The notes under the pieces were generated by a model that did not search any database, was not told the DNA's origin, and saw only the letters and a list, made by a program, of their open reading frames with translations. A stretch of 64,000 nucleotides of DNA, taken from positions 2,860,219 through 2,924,218 of the forward strand of contig CM021314.1 of the NCBI GenBank assembly GCA_010645155.1. Direction: 5' to 3'. The DNA comes from Tigriopus japonicus. Taxonomy: Eukaryota; Arthropoda; Copepoda; Harpacticoida; Harpacticidae. The position numbers and the translations under genes are program-made. This document shows positions 34,833-46,750 of this stretch, piece after piece. Position 1 is the first letter of the stretch. Each line of letters begins with the position of its first letter.

Positions 34833-37800
34833 CTATGACAAAGTGAACAAAAAGAAAAGACATCGTCATTATGAACTGAAAACTGATATCATCGAGATTC
34901 GTTTGAGATTCAACTAACCTGTGCGATGCGATCGTCCTTTCGTGCATGATTGGACACCCGACTTTGGAGAAAATGAATGCCTCTCAATAGATCATTTTGG
35001 AAGTTCTCCGGATTTCCGGCGATCAAATCGTCTTTGGCAGATGCCTTGTCAGGGCCCAAATTGATCCCAAACTGACTCAAGTCCAGACCATTGTCCCTCC
35101 ACGTGGCTACTAATGATTCGAAAATCTGCAGAAAAATACATACAAATATAGCCACCCTGATTAAGTAACCGATTCTAAACAAAACAAACAAGACGTGGAA
35201 AAGTTCCAAAGTCAAGATGAGTGACGGGTTGTCAGCATTTCTGGCATGAATGACAGTGGAAAAGGTAAGTCTGTAAGTCATATCTGAGAACCTACTTCTC
35301 TCCCAAGAGAGATGCAAGTATGGCTGACTCGAGGTTTATAGTTGTTTCTTGTAACAAATAATAAAACGAAAACAAGTTCTCTCTGAGAAAAAGTTCACGA
35401 ACAGCGACAGACATGTTGACAAGTTTCCAGCTTCCCAAGAGATTGTCACACCGGCTTTTGTCATCAAATTGACTGCTCAATCATTCGTCCCATGAAGAAT
35501 CATACGCCTTTACCGACAATTAGATCGATTCTCGAAAGTTATTTCCCAGCCAATTATCGACATCAAGATACTTCAATTTGGTGTCTGGGTTTTCTCTCCC
35601 ATCACATGCATAAATAATGCTTGAAAATAGTCTCCCGGTAATTGGGGGAGGGACAGTTTTCCTGGTACTCTTTATCATCTTGAATCAAGTACCACCAAAT
35701 ACGAGCATTGCGAACTTACCCCTAGATTCTCTAAGAACCTTTGTCTAAATTGTTCTTCAATGTCCTTCATGTAAGCCTCATCGTCAAATCTCTCTCGGAT
35801 TTCATCATTTTTGATGAAACGGGGAAGAATTCTGGGAATGAGCTGAAAGTAGTGAGGAAAGAGGTCATTAAGTATTTGGCACCACAAATTTTCCCCAGCC
35901 TCTCACAAGCTCACAAGGGCACTTGTCACACATTTCACATGTCTTGTACCAAACAAAGTCTTGGCAATAATGCGTACATTGCTCAAGCTCGCTCGCTTTT
36001 TCAAATCAGCCAGCGAAAGTGAACTCGTGAGCTGTTTGTTTGCAAGTTGGGCTTTGTTTTTTCCTCTCACGCTTTACATTCCTTCCAAAGTCCTTCCTTC
36101 TTTCTTCCTTTCTTTCCTTCGTTCGTTGAGCTTCAGTGGAACTTGAAACAATTTCACAAATGCAAAATCCTCATGATGCCAACTTAAACATAGTACGACG
36201 TATACTATGTACCCTCAGCACGAACACGAGAACAAGATTGTGAACGACCTAATCTTAACTTATGATGAAATTCACGGGGAAAGTGCAATGGTGTTGATCA
36301 GATTTCCGACAAGGACATTTCTTTCATGCATAATTAATTCAAATTTTGAGGACATGCATCTCCCCCGTTGTTTCCGGTTTTTATGAATGACTAGGATTGA
36401 AAAACTTGGCTTTTTGGGAACTAAATTTGGTTAAAAAATGGTGGCGTGTGGTTTGCGGGAAAAGCAGCTGACAATAAAATTAGATCCACTAGTTCATGAC
36501 TGTTTCCGGCACTTCCATTTGTAAAACAAACTCCCGGCCAACGAACGTCTCGATTTGCGATGAAGTAATTTATTATTTGCCGATGAGCATTGAAATGACC
36601 ACCGATTTATTGGCTTTTAAAGAAACCCGCGAAAGTAAAAATGGCCATCAAAGCGGGCCAATTGGTTGAAAACACATCAGTGAATGAAGTTATGTTTTGA
36701 GCTGTGGATATCACAAATATCACAAATATCTTCCCAATGAACCTTGGAAAGAAGTTAGTCTGTTGAAGCATAATTTATGAAAATGTCAACTAAAGGCCTT
36801 CTTTGGAGACTTCAAAATTTTAAGTTTGGAAAACAAGTAAGATCTGTGCAGAAACTTTGTAAAACAACATGTTTTACCAGAGCTTGTTGAAATATGTAGG
36901 AAAAGGTCACGTTACTTTTCCCACACGTTTTGACTTTCCGATAACTGTTGGTTCTAACCTTAATTAATGATTATTAGGACTACCTATCGATTAGTAAAAA
37001 GTTTTCTAAACAACGCCACCTGCAAATATTCTAAGAACCTAATGACTAGTTCAATCTTCAATTTTGAGGTCGTTAAACGAACAAGAAAAGTCGATAAATT
37101 CTTTGAGAATTGCCTTTGGGGAAACCTTCAAAGACGAACGATTTAACAAATCAATCCAAAAGTATCTCTATTATTGCAAGATTATTAAATAGCACTTCCA
37201 ATCGATCTTCTCTGCGTGGGTATTTCATGAAAAGTCAATCTGCGCCAAAAAGATCGACATCAAAAATATATTCCTAAAACTTTTTATCGAAATAATATGC
37301 CATTTCTAATCTGGATTGGGAAATCTGTCAGAGTTTTGGCGCCTTTGTCTTTTTATCAATCAGTGAAATCAATTGCACCACGGCCGGATCGATCGTACAT
37401 GATAAGTATCAAGCTGTTATCTTTGGTACGGTACAACATATGTCATCACCTCAAAAATTTCCCCTTCGTTGGTCGGGAAAGTTGTGAAAGACGTAAAGGG
37501 GAAATGAGACCAACCCTCCAGAGGGTCAAGTTTTAGGAAAAGATTTTACCCACTTTACCATTCCTTTTAGTGAGGGCCATGAATGTAACAGTCCACAATG
37601 AATAGCTCCTCGTGAGATACGACAAGGTAATGAGTGATGAAAGCCTTGTTGTTGATCGATTAGATCGAATTACGTTCCAACTTGGTCGGATCAGCGTGTG
37701 TAGGATACTATGTGTTGTAGAAACTTACCCTTGGGATCAAGGTGACAAAAACACCCAAAATGAGCGTGTAGGGACCGAGTTCGCGGTCTTTACCCACAAG

Positions 37801-37863
37801 GTCATAGGTGTCGGGATGGTGGTCATAGACATCGTTGGACATGTCTGACATTAGGTAAGCCAT
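34755..37863 (-). CDS. Hypothetical protein, four coding exons reconstructed
   Basis: I do not recognise the product. Exons 37863-37729, 35842-35720, 35125-34919 and 34832-34755 all have consensus splice sites and phase 0 junctions, giving about 180 residues if no exon is missing. Exon 1 starts MAYLMSDMSNDVYDHHPDTY, preceded by a strong acceptor (TTTCTTCCGTACCTCTAG), so the 5' UTR is probably split. It ends in a hydrophobic run (YTLILGVFVTLIPR). Exon 2 encodes LIPRILPRFIKND and a charged helix-like stretch. Exon 3 is hydrophilic and Asn/Asp-rich. Exon 4 ends KYLESTTA. There is no clear signal peptide. The last three exons are well supported; the link to the first across 1.9 kb is an inference. 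A poly(A) signal follows. Confidence 0.6.
34919..35125 (-). CDS. Hypothetical gene, internal exon
   Basis: 69 codons between a TTTCTGCAG acceptor and a GTTAGT donor, phase 0. Encodes IFESLVATWRDNGLDLSQFG through ARKDDRIAQ. Confidence 0.7.
35720..35842 (-). CDS. Hypothetical gene, internal exon
   Basis: 41 codons between CTTTCCTCACTACTTTCAG and GTAAGT, phase 0. Rich in Arg, Asp and Glu (IRERFDDEAYMKDIEEQFRQ). Confidence 0.65.
37729..37863 (-). CDS. Hypothetical gene, first coding exon
   Basis: 45 codons from ATG to a CCAAGG donor followed by GTAAGT. The exon itself begins at 37868 after a CTCTAG acceptor, five bases before the ATG. Too short for routine ORF calling but coding-like throughout. 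Confidence 0.6.
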
Positions 37864-38300
37864 CGTGTCTAGAGGTACGGAAGAAAAAAGTATGTATTTT
37901 ATTATTCATCCTAAAGGCTCGGAGTCGACCCTTTCGGGTTTCGCGTTTTCAGTGCCAAATGCAGTTTATGAGAAGTGTTTGAAACGTTTTGGCTTTTGCA
38001 ATGCAGAGTTCGGAATCGGAATGCAAAAATGATTCGCTTTACTCGAAGGGCCCTTGGCTGCTTTCAAAAGACTTTTGGGACTTCACGGAACATTATGACG
38101 AGGAGGACGATGATGATAATGTTGTTGTTTGATTGCTCTAGTTTTTCATTTGAGTGCAGGACTCCTCTCGTGTCAAAGGGACTGTCTAAATAGGCAGGTT
38201 TCATGACAGTTTAATGGACTTTTTCTGTTTTAATTCCCAGGATCGTGACATGTCCTCATTGCTAAGGCATGTTTGCTCTATGTGTCTATCTTCAACTCAC

Positions 38301-38687
38301 TTGGTTGATGATGTAGAATACGAAGAGGTGAAAAGTTTGTTTAGTTCTTAAGATGTCACGACACTTTGCCCACCAAATCCCAACTGAGGAACTTGAACCT
38401 TTTCCCCGAGCCTTTGTCTCATTCAGATCAGCTGGAAATGCGACCCTCGAAAAAAAAGAAGAAAGAAAACCAGTGATGATAACTTGAGACGCATCTATGT
38501 AGACCGGCCCTCTATCAAGCAAGCGATGGTTTGGTGCGTAGGACTCCGTTGGTTGGCCGGTTGGTTGGTCGAAGGTAATTCCCGGGCAACCCACACGACA
38601 AAGAAAATCCTCGGAGAAATCGCATTTTCCGACCGCTATCAGGGTCAACGCATCCAAGCAGCGATCCCAAATCGAACACAACCACAA
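38301..38687 (-). other. Possible upstream (5') exon of the hypothetical gene
   Basis: Open on the minus strand and ending at ATCAACCAA followed by GTGAGT. The upstream part has a cysteine cluster (KCDFSEDFLCRVGC) and two further candidate acceptors. Its reading frame does not join the first coding exon in phase, so if used it is more likely untranslated, or it belongs to another gene. Confidence 0.2.
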
Positions 38688-38779
38688 CCTAGCGTTCCGA
38701 GGTCAAAATATGTGAAATGGAATCACTTTTGTAAACCAACTATTGGCGGAGATGAGCTTTCTGGTCCACTGATGGAGTC

Positions 38780-41051
38780 ATAATTTAGGGTGCTGACCTT
38801 TGTTGATGCACGATTTGGTCTAAACTTGTCATTGCAATGGCAATCCTCGGGTGACGCAAAGCGCTAGATCAGGGTTAACTACTATGCGTCAATGGGACAA
38901 AACCAACCATCCAAGCACCTATAGAGCACCTGTTACCAAGGTAAAGAAAAGGTAAGTTGGTGCAAAGAAAAGAGAGGAAACACACCAAGGAGTTGGTTCA
39001 TGGGGTCGTTCAAATAAAGCTATGAAAAGCTAGTTCTGGATGGCATGAACCAACGATCTTTAAAACGTTATTTTTCCAAAGGCGATGTACAAAAAATGCA
39101 AATCAAACGCGAAAATTGCATGAAAAAATTAGCAAAATGCCAAAAAGGTGCAACAGGAAAATGCAAAAAAGTGCAAACAGTTGAAGAACTTTAGAGACGA
39201 TTAAATTAAATCTATAGAATACACCTTTTTCTTTAAAATAGCTTTGTTATGGAAGGAAAGACTTGGCAAAATCATTTCAACCGTCACCAACTTTAAACAC
39301 TTGTTTAATCAATCAAAATTAGGGCCCATGAAGGCCACAAAAACATGTTGTATACTTGGCTGTTTTAAGTAGTTTTGGTGGGTCTCTTGCCCTTTGCGAA
39401 TGAAGCATAGAGGCAAAAGAGACGCTATTTTGTAAAAAAAAATGAAAGCATGAGAAGTGGCATTTGAGGGCACACACTTATCAAAACCAAAAGACTGATG
39501 TTTCATTTCACAGCAATGGCAATTTGATGTCATTGTAGTAAAATTTTGCAGTTGAGTCAGAAACGCATATGCCTTGAACTGATTGTTTTTCACAATTTCA
39601 TTCCTTATTTCTTCGATTTTTGTGTTCGCATGAAATCCTCTTCGAGTGATACAATTCAAATAAACTACCAACAACACATTTGCAGAAACTAATTGAACTC
39701 GATCTCTCAACTGGCAATGTTAGAAATGCAAATGTCAAAGGGAAAATTTATAACCTTCATTAAGTAGTCTTACAAGATGCTTAAAAACAGAAAATTTGTC
39801 AAAAATGCTAATCAGCACGGCAAAATGCAAAAACTGTACCATATTTTGACAAAAAAAGCCAAACAAAGGCAAATCAATTTGTATAATGAAAAAGAAGTAG
39901 GAGCCAATTATTAATGACTTCTTGTATAATTTTTCGTCTTCAAATAAAAGATATGTAATCAAAATTGTAAATATTCGTAAGCTCCCGCTTCATTTATGCA
40001 GAGGATTATTTTTGAACACTTGAAATGAAGGGCAAATGTCGATTTTTTTCAATCAAGTATTATCACTTTCGAACTTGATTGCATTGTAATTCTAGCTTCA
40101 AAGCTTCACTGTTCGACTTTTACACAACAAAAATATGCGTTGCATTAGTCTTGAGGGAGGGGGGGTTTAAGGAAGGTTGTGTCTACATACAGTTTTCAAC
40201 TTGGAAATTTATTTAATTATAATTCTCATTTGTATACCTGGTCTGATTTTGTGTGACACGTGAATTATCAAGTTCAAAAAGTTCTTTTTTAAAGTGATGC
40301 TTTGACCTCAAAATTTACCCAAAGATGAGTGTGAGAGTTTTGTTCCTTTTTCTTGTACAATAATAGCCCATTATGCTCCCTTAAAGTGTATTATATCATG
40401 TCTGGTGTACAACACCCGGAACTCCCAAATGCAATTAGCGCCTTACTTAACAACCTAAACAGTTTCTGAAAGGATCCCTCGTTTTTCCACGAACCTCTCT
40501 GATCTAGTTAGATAAGCATAAATATTACGCGAAAACCAAAACATTTCCTACCAGATCAGCATTCGCTCTGTAGCAAAAAAAAATGCTGAAGTTCAATTTG
40601 CTCATAAGTCTGAGGTAACGGATTAAGATCGAAGAAACCAATCGACGTCACGATTCTCCTTCGATAAGAAAGATTTTCGTCTCAAGATCAGAGCAATCTC
40701 AATTATCATTATCATCATTATTATTTTCTCAAAATCAACCTTGAAACTGGACTTGTTTCCAAGGAGTCAACTTCTTCTTTTTGATGCATATATAACCTTA
40801 CTAGTTAAAAAAACGTTGATTTTATCTTTTTAGGTGGAAACTATTAGTTTCTCGTAAGTGAAGAGCTCATAAGAAAGTTTACTATAAACTTGTTCAGCTG
40901 GCTTTGGCTTTAACAAAGGTTTATGGAAAATTTTCTTCATTATTTGGTATTCTACCCAACCTAAATGGAATAAAACCTTCTTCGGTTCTAGATCCCCTGC
41001 CGACCAAAGATTGGCGGGTGAGAATAACAAAGAGATCACTTTCATACTCTA
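38780..41051. other. Non-coding stretch
   Basis: AT-rich with no supported gene. Short TCATTATCATCATTATTATT-like simple sequence lies around 40700-40726. Confidence 0.35.
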
Positions 41052-41201
41052 ATGACTTTTCTCTTGTCCTTGATGGCGCTCTACTTTGTCTATGAAGTGA
41101 CTCCGTTGTCCTCGAAAAGTACTCCCATAATTCAATCAGCTGACAGCGTCTTGAGAATCTTAGAACCGCCTTGCTTTCAAAACATCTACACTGAAGAGCA
41201 G
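41052..41201 (+). CDS. Candidate first exon of a small secreted protein
   Basis: ATG opens a signal peptide-like segment (MTFLLSLMALYFVYEV), followed by 34 residues ending PPCFQNIYTEEQ, and then a strong donor CAG followed by GTAAGT, phase 0. One possible continuation is 41790-41840, after TTGTCTTAG, encoding DLAHEFMQFLRELFFW and a stop in phase 0. Another is at 44975, encoding EFQLPFLGW. I cannot choose between them. The signal peptide and donor are good; the gene model is not complete. Confidence 0.4.
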
Positions 41202-41789
41202 GTAAGTACTCAGACATGCCAACCATGTCTGGGTTCGATAGTTACAGATTTCTCCACCATTTCCTCCTTGACAAAAACCGATCCTATCTCATTGACCACA
41301 TTCAAAATGCACCCTTCGACGTTTTCCTCACGGGAAATTTGTTGTTGCTCCAGCTTGAACCTTGCCGTTGGTTAGTGTACCTTAACCAATCGAGAGGATT
41401 CGTTTGCCTTCTTGGGAAGTGAATTGATCAACCTTGAGCTTCCGTACCATACCAAAACAGCATCAGGATAGTACGAGAATATTAGGTCCTCAAGGTCCTG
41501 CACACATCTGTCTTGTTTACTCAGTTATGGATGGTCATGTCCGACTAGTCGATGCGTTATTCCAAGAGAGCCCCATAGTTTGAGGGAAATGGCAATATAA
41601 TTCTTGAGCAAGGCACTTGGGGCCGAGTACCTCCAAGTTTGAATTGCATTCATGGCCAGAGCTAAATGATACGTTGAATGCACTTCGAGAAGCCTTTACT
41701 GCAAGATGATAATTACTCACATTTGACATTACTGGAAGTGTGCTTGTAAACAAGATGGGAGGGTTGTTGCGTAAACTAAATTGTCTTAG

Positions 41790-41840
41790 GATTTGGCTCA
41801 TGAGTTTATGCAGTTTCTTAGAGAACTATTCTTCTGGTAA
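41790..41840 (+). CDS. Possible last exon of the small secreted protein at 41052
   Basis: 17 codons including TAA, in phase with the exon at 41052-41201 if the 588-bp intron is removed. Amphipathic sequence. It would give a 66-residue product. Acceptor TTGTCTTAG has only a weak pyrimidine tract. Confidence 0.25.
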   Translation, partial: DLAHEFMQFLRELFFW

Positions 41841-44800
41841 TTTTGAATGAATGGATGAGTGTAGTCGGACGAATTGAGCTGGGAATTTGGGGTCCAAACT
41901 GGGTAGGATGGTTTAGCTTGCTGTGTGAAAGACAAGTTCGTTTCGATTGATTGTCAAAACAAGGAAAGCGAATTAGAAATTAATCCTGATCACCAATACG
42001 CAGATGTACGGTCGTCCCAAGATTTACTCTAATTCGTTGGTTAACCATATGGCCCAATGATTGTTTTTTTTAATTCGACTAGATTTTTGTTAATTTTTTC
42101 ACGAAAAAAATCAGTGATATGTTTGGACAAGTCTAAAAAACAAAATAATAAGGGCCATGAGAAATAAAACTCAAGGTTCCATGATTGGTGTTCTTTGGGG
42201 GTTTTGAATCCGATTCGCGACTCGTGGCATTCAGACCTCAGAACCGGCCCGATTAGATTTCGATTCAAATCAAGCTCGAAGCAGACCCATCACAACAAGA
42301 CATCGCCCTTCATTTACTTTTATCTGCAATTTCGTTGCATTTTTAAATGAGCCAAGAGAAGAGGGATTTCCCGCGTAAATAGGAAGTCACACCTCAATTA
42401 TCAACACCATCTGGCCACCGCAAAAGACCATGATGATTTGTGCTCCTTTATCTTTCGGATGACAATTGCAACATGCCTTAGAAATTAATGTTCGAGGTTC
42501 AATTGTTCATTTTGAACCTTTGAATTGGAATTTCGAAAATCTAGTGATGTACGGAAACGAGCTGAAATATATTCTGACGAACTTGGAGAACAGGGAGGTC
42601 CCCCAAAAGTTGGCAAAACTTGGGATTGTAACATTTGGCATTCCTTTGATATAAAATTAGCGTCTTGGAAAAAAAATCAATTTTACTTGACTAATTTTGC
42701 TCTTAATGAAGCAACTGACTTTTCTTCGAAAAGAGAATTCCTTTAGATGCAACGATTTTTCAAATGATTGATAGTTTTTTTGAGGGAATACTTCTTATTG
42801 ACCTCACTTTAATTGTTTATGCTTTAGAGATGATGGCATCTTAAATTGTTAAAATTACGGCATATTGTTAATACACTCAAAAAAAGCCCCTGCCTCTTAA
42901 CCAATCATCCAAACTACTTTTGCACTATCGTCAATCAATCATTCTTTCAAATTTAGAGCAACTGAACGTAATAAATCAAAGTTCGAGGCTAACGTGGTTA
43001 ATGCGTATGTTTTCTGGGCGAAAATTAATGTAACTTTCTTTCTTCAAGAACAATTAGTATTACTTATTCAAGGGGGGTCACCATGGGGAACTAAAGTTTA
43101 GAATGGCTTCCTAAAACACTCAAATGAGTTATATCAATACTAACTGCTCTTATTAGCATGCCAATGACATTGCTGGTTGAAAAATGAAGGTAAATGAAAA
43201 TGGACCGTGAAAAAGAAAATCAATTATACTCAAGGTCCCATTGAGCCAATTGATGACCTTTCCCAAAATCATTTGCTTTTTAAACAACTACCTCTACATG
43301 CATTTTTGAAACATCAATTGTTGGCCCTATATTCGCACAATACCTTGGGGGGGGGAGGGGGGTCTTTCGTAGGCACCAATCCACAATTTAACAAGATTTA
43401 TCAAAAAAGTCTTACAACAAGCCATTCCTCAAGGCTTACAGGGTGGTACTAAAATACCTTCAATAATCCTCTTTTCCATGTTGCTTAGGTTCAGGTAAAA
43501 AGACGAAAAAGCTTATCCAGAGCCAGGGCAGCTCTCTTCATGACAATAAAGGCTCAGACAAAGTCGTAAAATGCATTTCGTATCAAAATTGCAACTTATG
43601 GCCATTTTAGTTTTATTTAGCAACTTTCCAATTTTTTCACAACAAATTGCAACTTTTGTTATTTTTTTTGCCTGCATCACGTATATGCTGCGGGACATTT
43701 GTTTGAATTATATGGTTTATATGCACTCTTGGAGGATCTTTTCAAAAACAATGAAAGCTTTTTTTTTTATTTTTGGAAAAATTTGTGCAAAGCATAACTG
43801 TGTTCTTGGGGAATCCAAAGGTTAAAGAAAGGACAAACTTGAAACAAAAAAAAATGTTTCAACTTTAGGGCTAAAACAGAATCTGACAAAATTGTTGATT
43901 ATAAATAAAAAATGTGTTCAAATATGCATTTAAAATTGTGTGCCAATACTTCTGCCCGACTTTGTATCTCTTTGGACTAAGATTGGTCTGATTAGCTTTC
44001 TGAAATCGGTATATGTGCATGTTCTTTTAACTTAAAGCAATTTTCACTTCCACATATTTTTAAGTGCCTCCCTGTAATCTTGGTATTATTGGTCAAATCA
44101 AAGCACTCGCGAAAGTTATTTTAGTTCATTGTTCTGAATATTAATATCTTACCCTAATTTTCATGCTTGGAATGATTCGTTCCATTGGGTTGACGACTAG
44201 CAAATTAAAAGCAAAATGTAAAACTCGGAATTCAAAAACATTGTTCTTACAACGTGTGAATTGAGGAATGTTACAAAGAGACATGACATATATCATTTAA
44301 ACTCCATGTTTCTATTCCAATTCGCTTTCATTCAAAACCGGATGTTTTGAGACCACCTTCACTTCATGCATGCTTAATACTGGCACACAAAGCACTTGGA
44401 AGGCGAACATTTAATCCTCGCGTTTCAGTATTGAGAAATGACGCTTATGGAGAACCTTTCAAGTCTTGTACTTACTTATTTGCTAGCTCGGCCGCCTCGT
44501 GGTTGGTTGTGTGTATTCAATGAGTGGGCAAATTGGGATTGGCTTTGACATCCTGAAAATTTGAATCGCTTTCAATGGACGTCCAATCTTTCACCAAAGA
44601 CGACCACGACGACGACGACGACGACTTGTCTACGTCAGACAAGCAAGCAAGCAGGCTTCAAATATGTCATTTTCTTTCAACTGTCATCACGGCACCTGGT
44701 GGCATGTTAATCAGCCATAGAAAGTGTGGATGTACTTGGTGCTTCGACCCTATCGAGGAACTGTATGGTACCATTACTTGACACCTGTCCAGGTGAGACA

Positions 44801-44996
44801 GTAGTCTCGTCTGCCCTTGGCGAGTCTTAAATTGGGCCTCTCAGCCCTGAAATCCCGGAGAGATTTTCTCCTTCGCTCAAGGCTTCTTTTTTGCTTAACC
44901 AGTGTTATGAACGATGGCATTGCATCATGTTCATTCACGGAGTAATCCTTTCGAATAAAGCGCACTTTTGGCAGGAATTTCAGCTCCCGTTTTTAG
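41841..44996. other. Non-coding stretch
   Basis: No supported gene. Holds a poly-G tract (about 43347-43362), a solitary mariner-type end (TACAGGGTGGTACTAAAA at about 43438) and a GAC microsatellite (44599-44627). Confidence 0.35.
44599..44627. repeat. GAC trinucleotide microsatellite
   Basis: CGA/GAC repeat; in one frame it encodes an Asp run, but the surrounding ORF has no other support. Confidence 0.7.
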
Positions 44997-45058
44997 GATG
45001 GATGATTGGAACAAAGTGTTGAGCAAATTGGAGCTTCAATTGAACTTCGAGGTTCAAG
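44997..45058 (+). CDS. Candidate coding exon
   Basis: Flanked by CCCGTTTTTAG and AAG followed by GTGAGA. Encodes MDDWNKVLSKLELQLNFEVQ. Without splicing the frame runs on to TAA at 45127-45129 (43 codons). Composition is coding-like, but no partner exon is identified and an overlapping minus-strand ORF exists. Confidence 0.3.
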
Positions 45059-45515
45059 GTGAGAAAGTGTACTGCCTGATTTCGTTGAGGAGAAGAAACC
45101 GTTTACTTGCGCGATCAGTTCGTTCGTAATTGTGATTGTCGTTGTGAACATGGTTGCTGACCATGAATGAATGCCACGCTTTAACGCTCCATCCATTCAA
45201 TAACATGGACTTGAATGAAAAGAGTTTTGAACTCAGCACAAAACCTGACGAACACCTTGAGCAATGGTCATTGTTTTGACGAGCCCAGTCAGAAAGTGCC
45301 TGTCCTCAGATTGTCATTAAGCTGACTGAACGTAAAAGTTTCGTTTAACGCTTTATTAACGCAAGGACGTCGAGACCTTCCTGGACATCGATCCTTTGTG
45401 TCAACATAATCAGATAAAGAAACACTTCATTTTTTTGTCCAACATGATATTCTCAACCTTGATGAACACCCATTTTTATTTGTTTCAAAACATTTTCATC
45501 AATTTTAAGATCTTG

Positions 45516-45590
45516 NNNNNNNNNNNNNNNNNNNNNNNNNNNNNNNNNNNNNNNNNNNNNNNNNNNNNNNNNNNNNNNNNNNNNNNNNNN
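45516..45590. other. Assembly gap (75 N) with repeated flanks
   Basis: The 16 bases left of the gap (CAATTTTAAGATCTTG) and the 16 right of it (CAATTTTAAGTTCTTG) differ at one base, so the gap may be a short tandem duplication or unresolved overlap rather than missing sequence. Confidence 0.95.
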
Positions 45591-45673
45591 CAATTTTAAG
45601 TTCTTGTAGTGTTTTTTTCTGCTCGTTTTTTGCCAAATCATGCGAAGAGCGAAAAGAAAGAAGAAATTATGTA

Positions 45674-46748
45674 CAGGGTCCGCCAAAACCTTGGCACTTC
45701 ACGAAAACTACTCTAACTAAAAAACTACGCGGCCGATTTCCATGCTCTCTACCAACTTAGAAACTAGAATTAAAGCCAAACAACTTGTATTTTTATCATT
45801 TTTTACGTTTTTTGTCATACGTGTAATTTTCACCAACTTCGGTTGAACTACATGAAGTGGAGGAGGCCCTCTGCGACAAGAACTTTCTTCAGACGGACGT
45901 GGATGGCCTCGCACACGCTCTTCACTTTCTGGGGCACCAGAACCTCGTCCCAGGCCTTCTTGATTGCCTACTCCAAGGCCTTGACGTTGGGCTGGCGTTT
46001 CCTGCAGGCCATGGCCTCCACGGCCTTGGCACGGCAAGCGAGCTTCTTGTCGCTCCAGAGGACGACCCGGCGGGTGCGGTCATTCTGGTTGGGCTCAAAC
46101 CACTCCTGCAGCTTCTTGGCCCTCTCCATCCTCTTGACCACGACCTGGTGGCACAGGAGCGGCCTCTCCAAGGTCGCCAGAGACTTCAGGCCTCCTTCAC
46201 CAGGCACCTGCGTCGCAGACACGTTGCAGGCCTCCTGAATGTTCTCCACGTGCCTCACCGGGTTCCTCCTGGCCATCTCCTTCACCGTGCGCACGTTGGC
46301 GGCCGTCATCTTGGTATTGGGCCTTCTGCCCTTGAAGTTATACTTCGTGACGCCTCGTTCAGAGTGTTCTTCATGACGATGCCGGCATTGGTGGTGCGAG
46401 AAAGAAATCGGTGACTTTTGGAAAAATGGACATAACATTTTTGTTTCTCGTCCGATTTTCAAAAACTTGGGCCCATTGGAAAGGTATTTAAATGTTCTAT
46501 CACGAGAAAAAACTTACGGGGACTTTGGCATTTTTGCTCGGGTTGTAGGACTCTGTCGCAAATGGATTTTAGTGCACTTTTTGCACGGCCCCCTGGGCCT
46601 CGGTCTGTCACTGGATCTCTTTTGTTTGTTATTGTTCTTAACCAGTTTAGACACCCTACTAGGCACACAAAACGTTTCATGCCGATCGGCTGCTTCGTTA
46701 CGCAGATATCTGCATTTATATCAAGTGCCAAGGTTTTGGCGGACCCTG
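45674..46748 (-). mobile_element. Mariner-type DNA transposon, internally deleted
   Basis: Perfect 26-bp terminal inverted repeats (CAGGGTCCGCCAAAACCTTG and six more bases) at 45674-45699 and 46723-46748, each flanked by TA, the target of Tc1/mariner elements. The element is about 1.07 kb, shorter than a usual 1.3-kb mariner. The transposase relic runs on the minus strand. Confidence 0.85.
45847..46440 (-). pseudogene. Mariner transposase remnant
   Basis: The DNA-binding half reads RRPNTKMTAANVRTVKEMARRNP, then ERAKKLQEWF and DRTRRVVLWSDKKL, equivalent to the SDEKLF strand with the first catalytic Asp. The frame then jumps directly to the C-terminal MACRKRQPNVKALE segment, followed by a TAG and then AIKKAWDEVLVPQKVKSVCE in the same frame. 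The stretch that should hold the second and third catalytic Asp residues is missing. The remnant is therefore inactive, but its ends could still be mobilised by a related transposase. Confidence 0.75.
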
Positions 46749-46750
46749 TA

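Noticed and set aside
34910..35317. 135-codon minus-strand ORF
   Set aside because: Only its 3' part (35125-34919) lies between splice sites; the upstream part is intron, and the end reads through the GTTAGT donor.
38484..38783. 99-codon plus-strand ORF opposite the candidate 5' exon
   Set aside because: Overlaps an ORF on the other strand of similar quality; neither has family support.
45857..46414. 185-codon plus-strand ORF inside the mariner element
   Set aside because: It is the antisense shadow of the transposase remnant; the minus strand carries the recognisable motifs.
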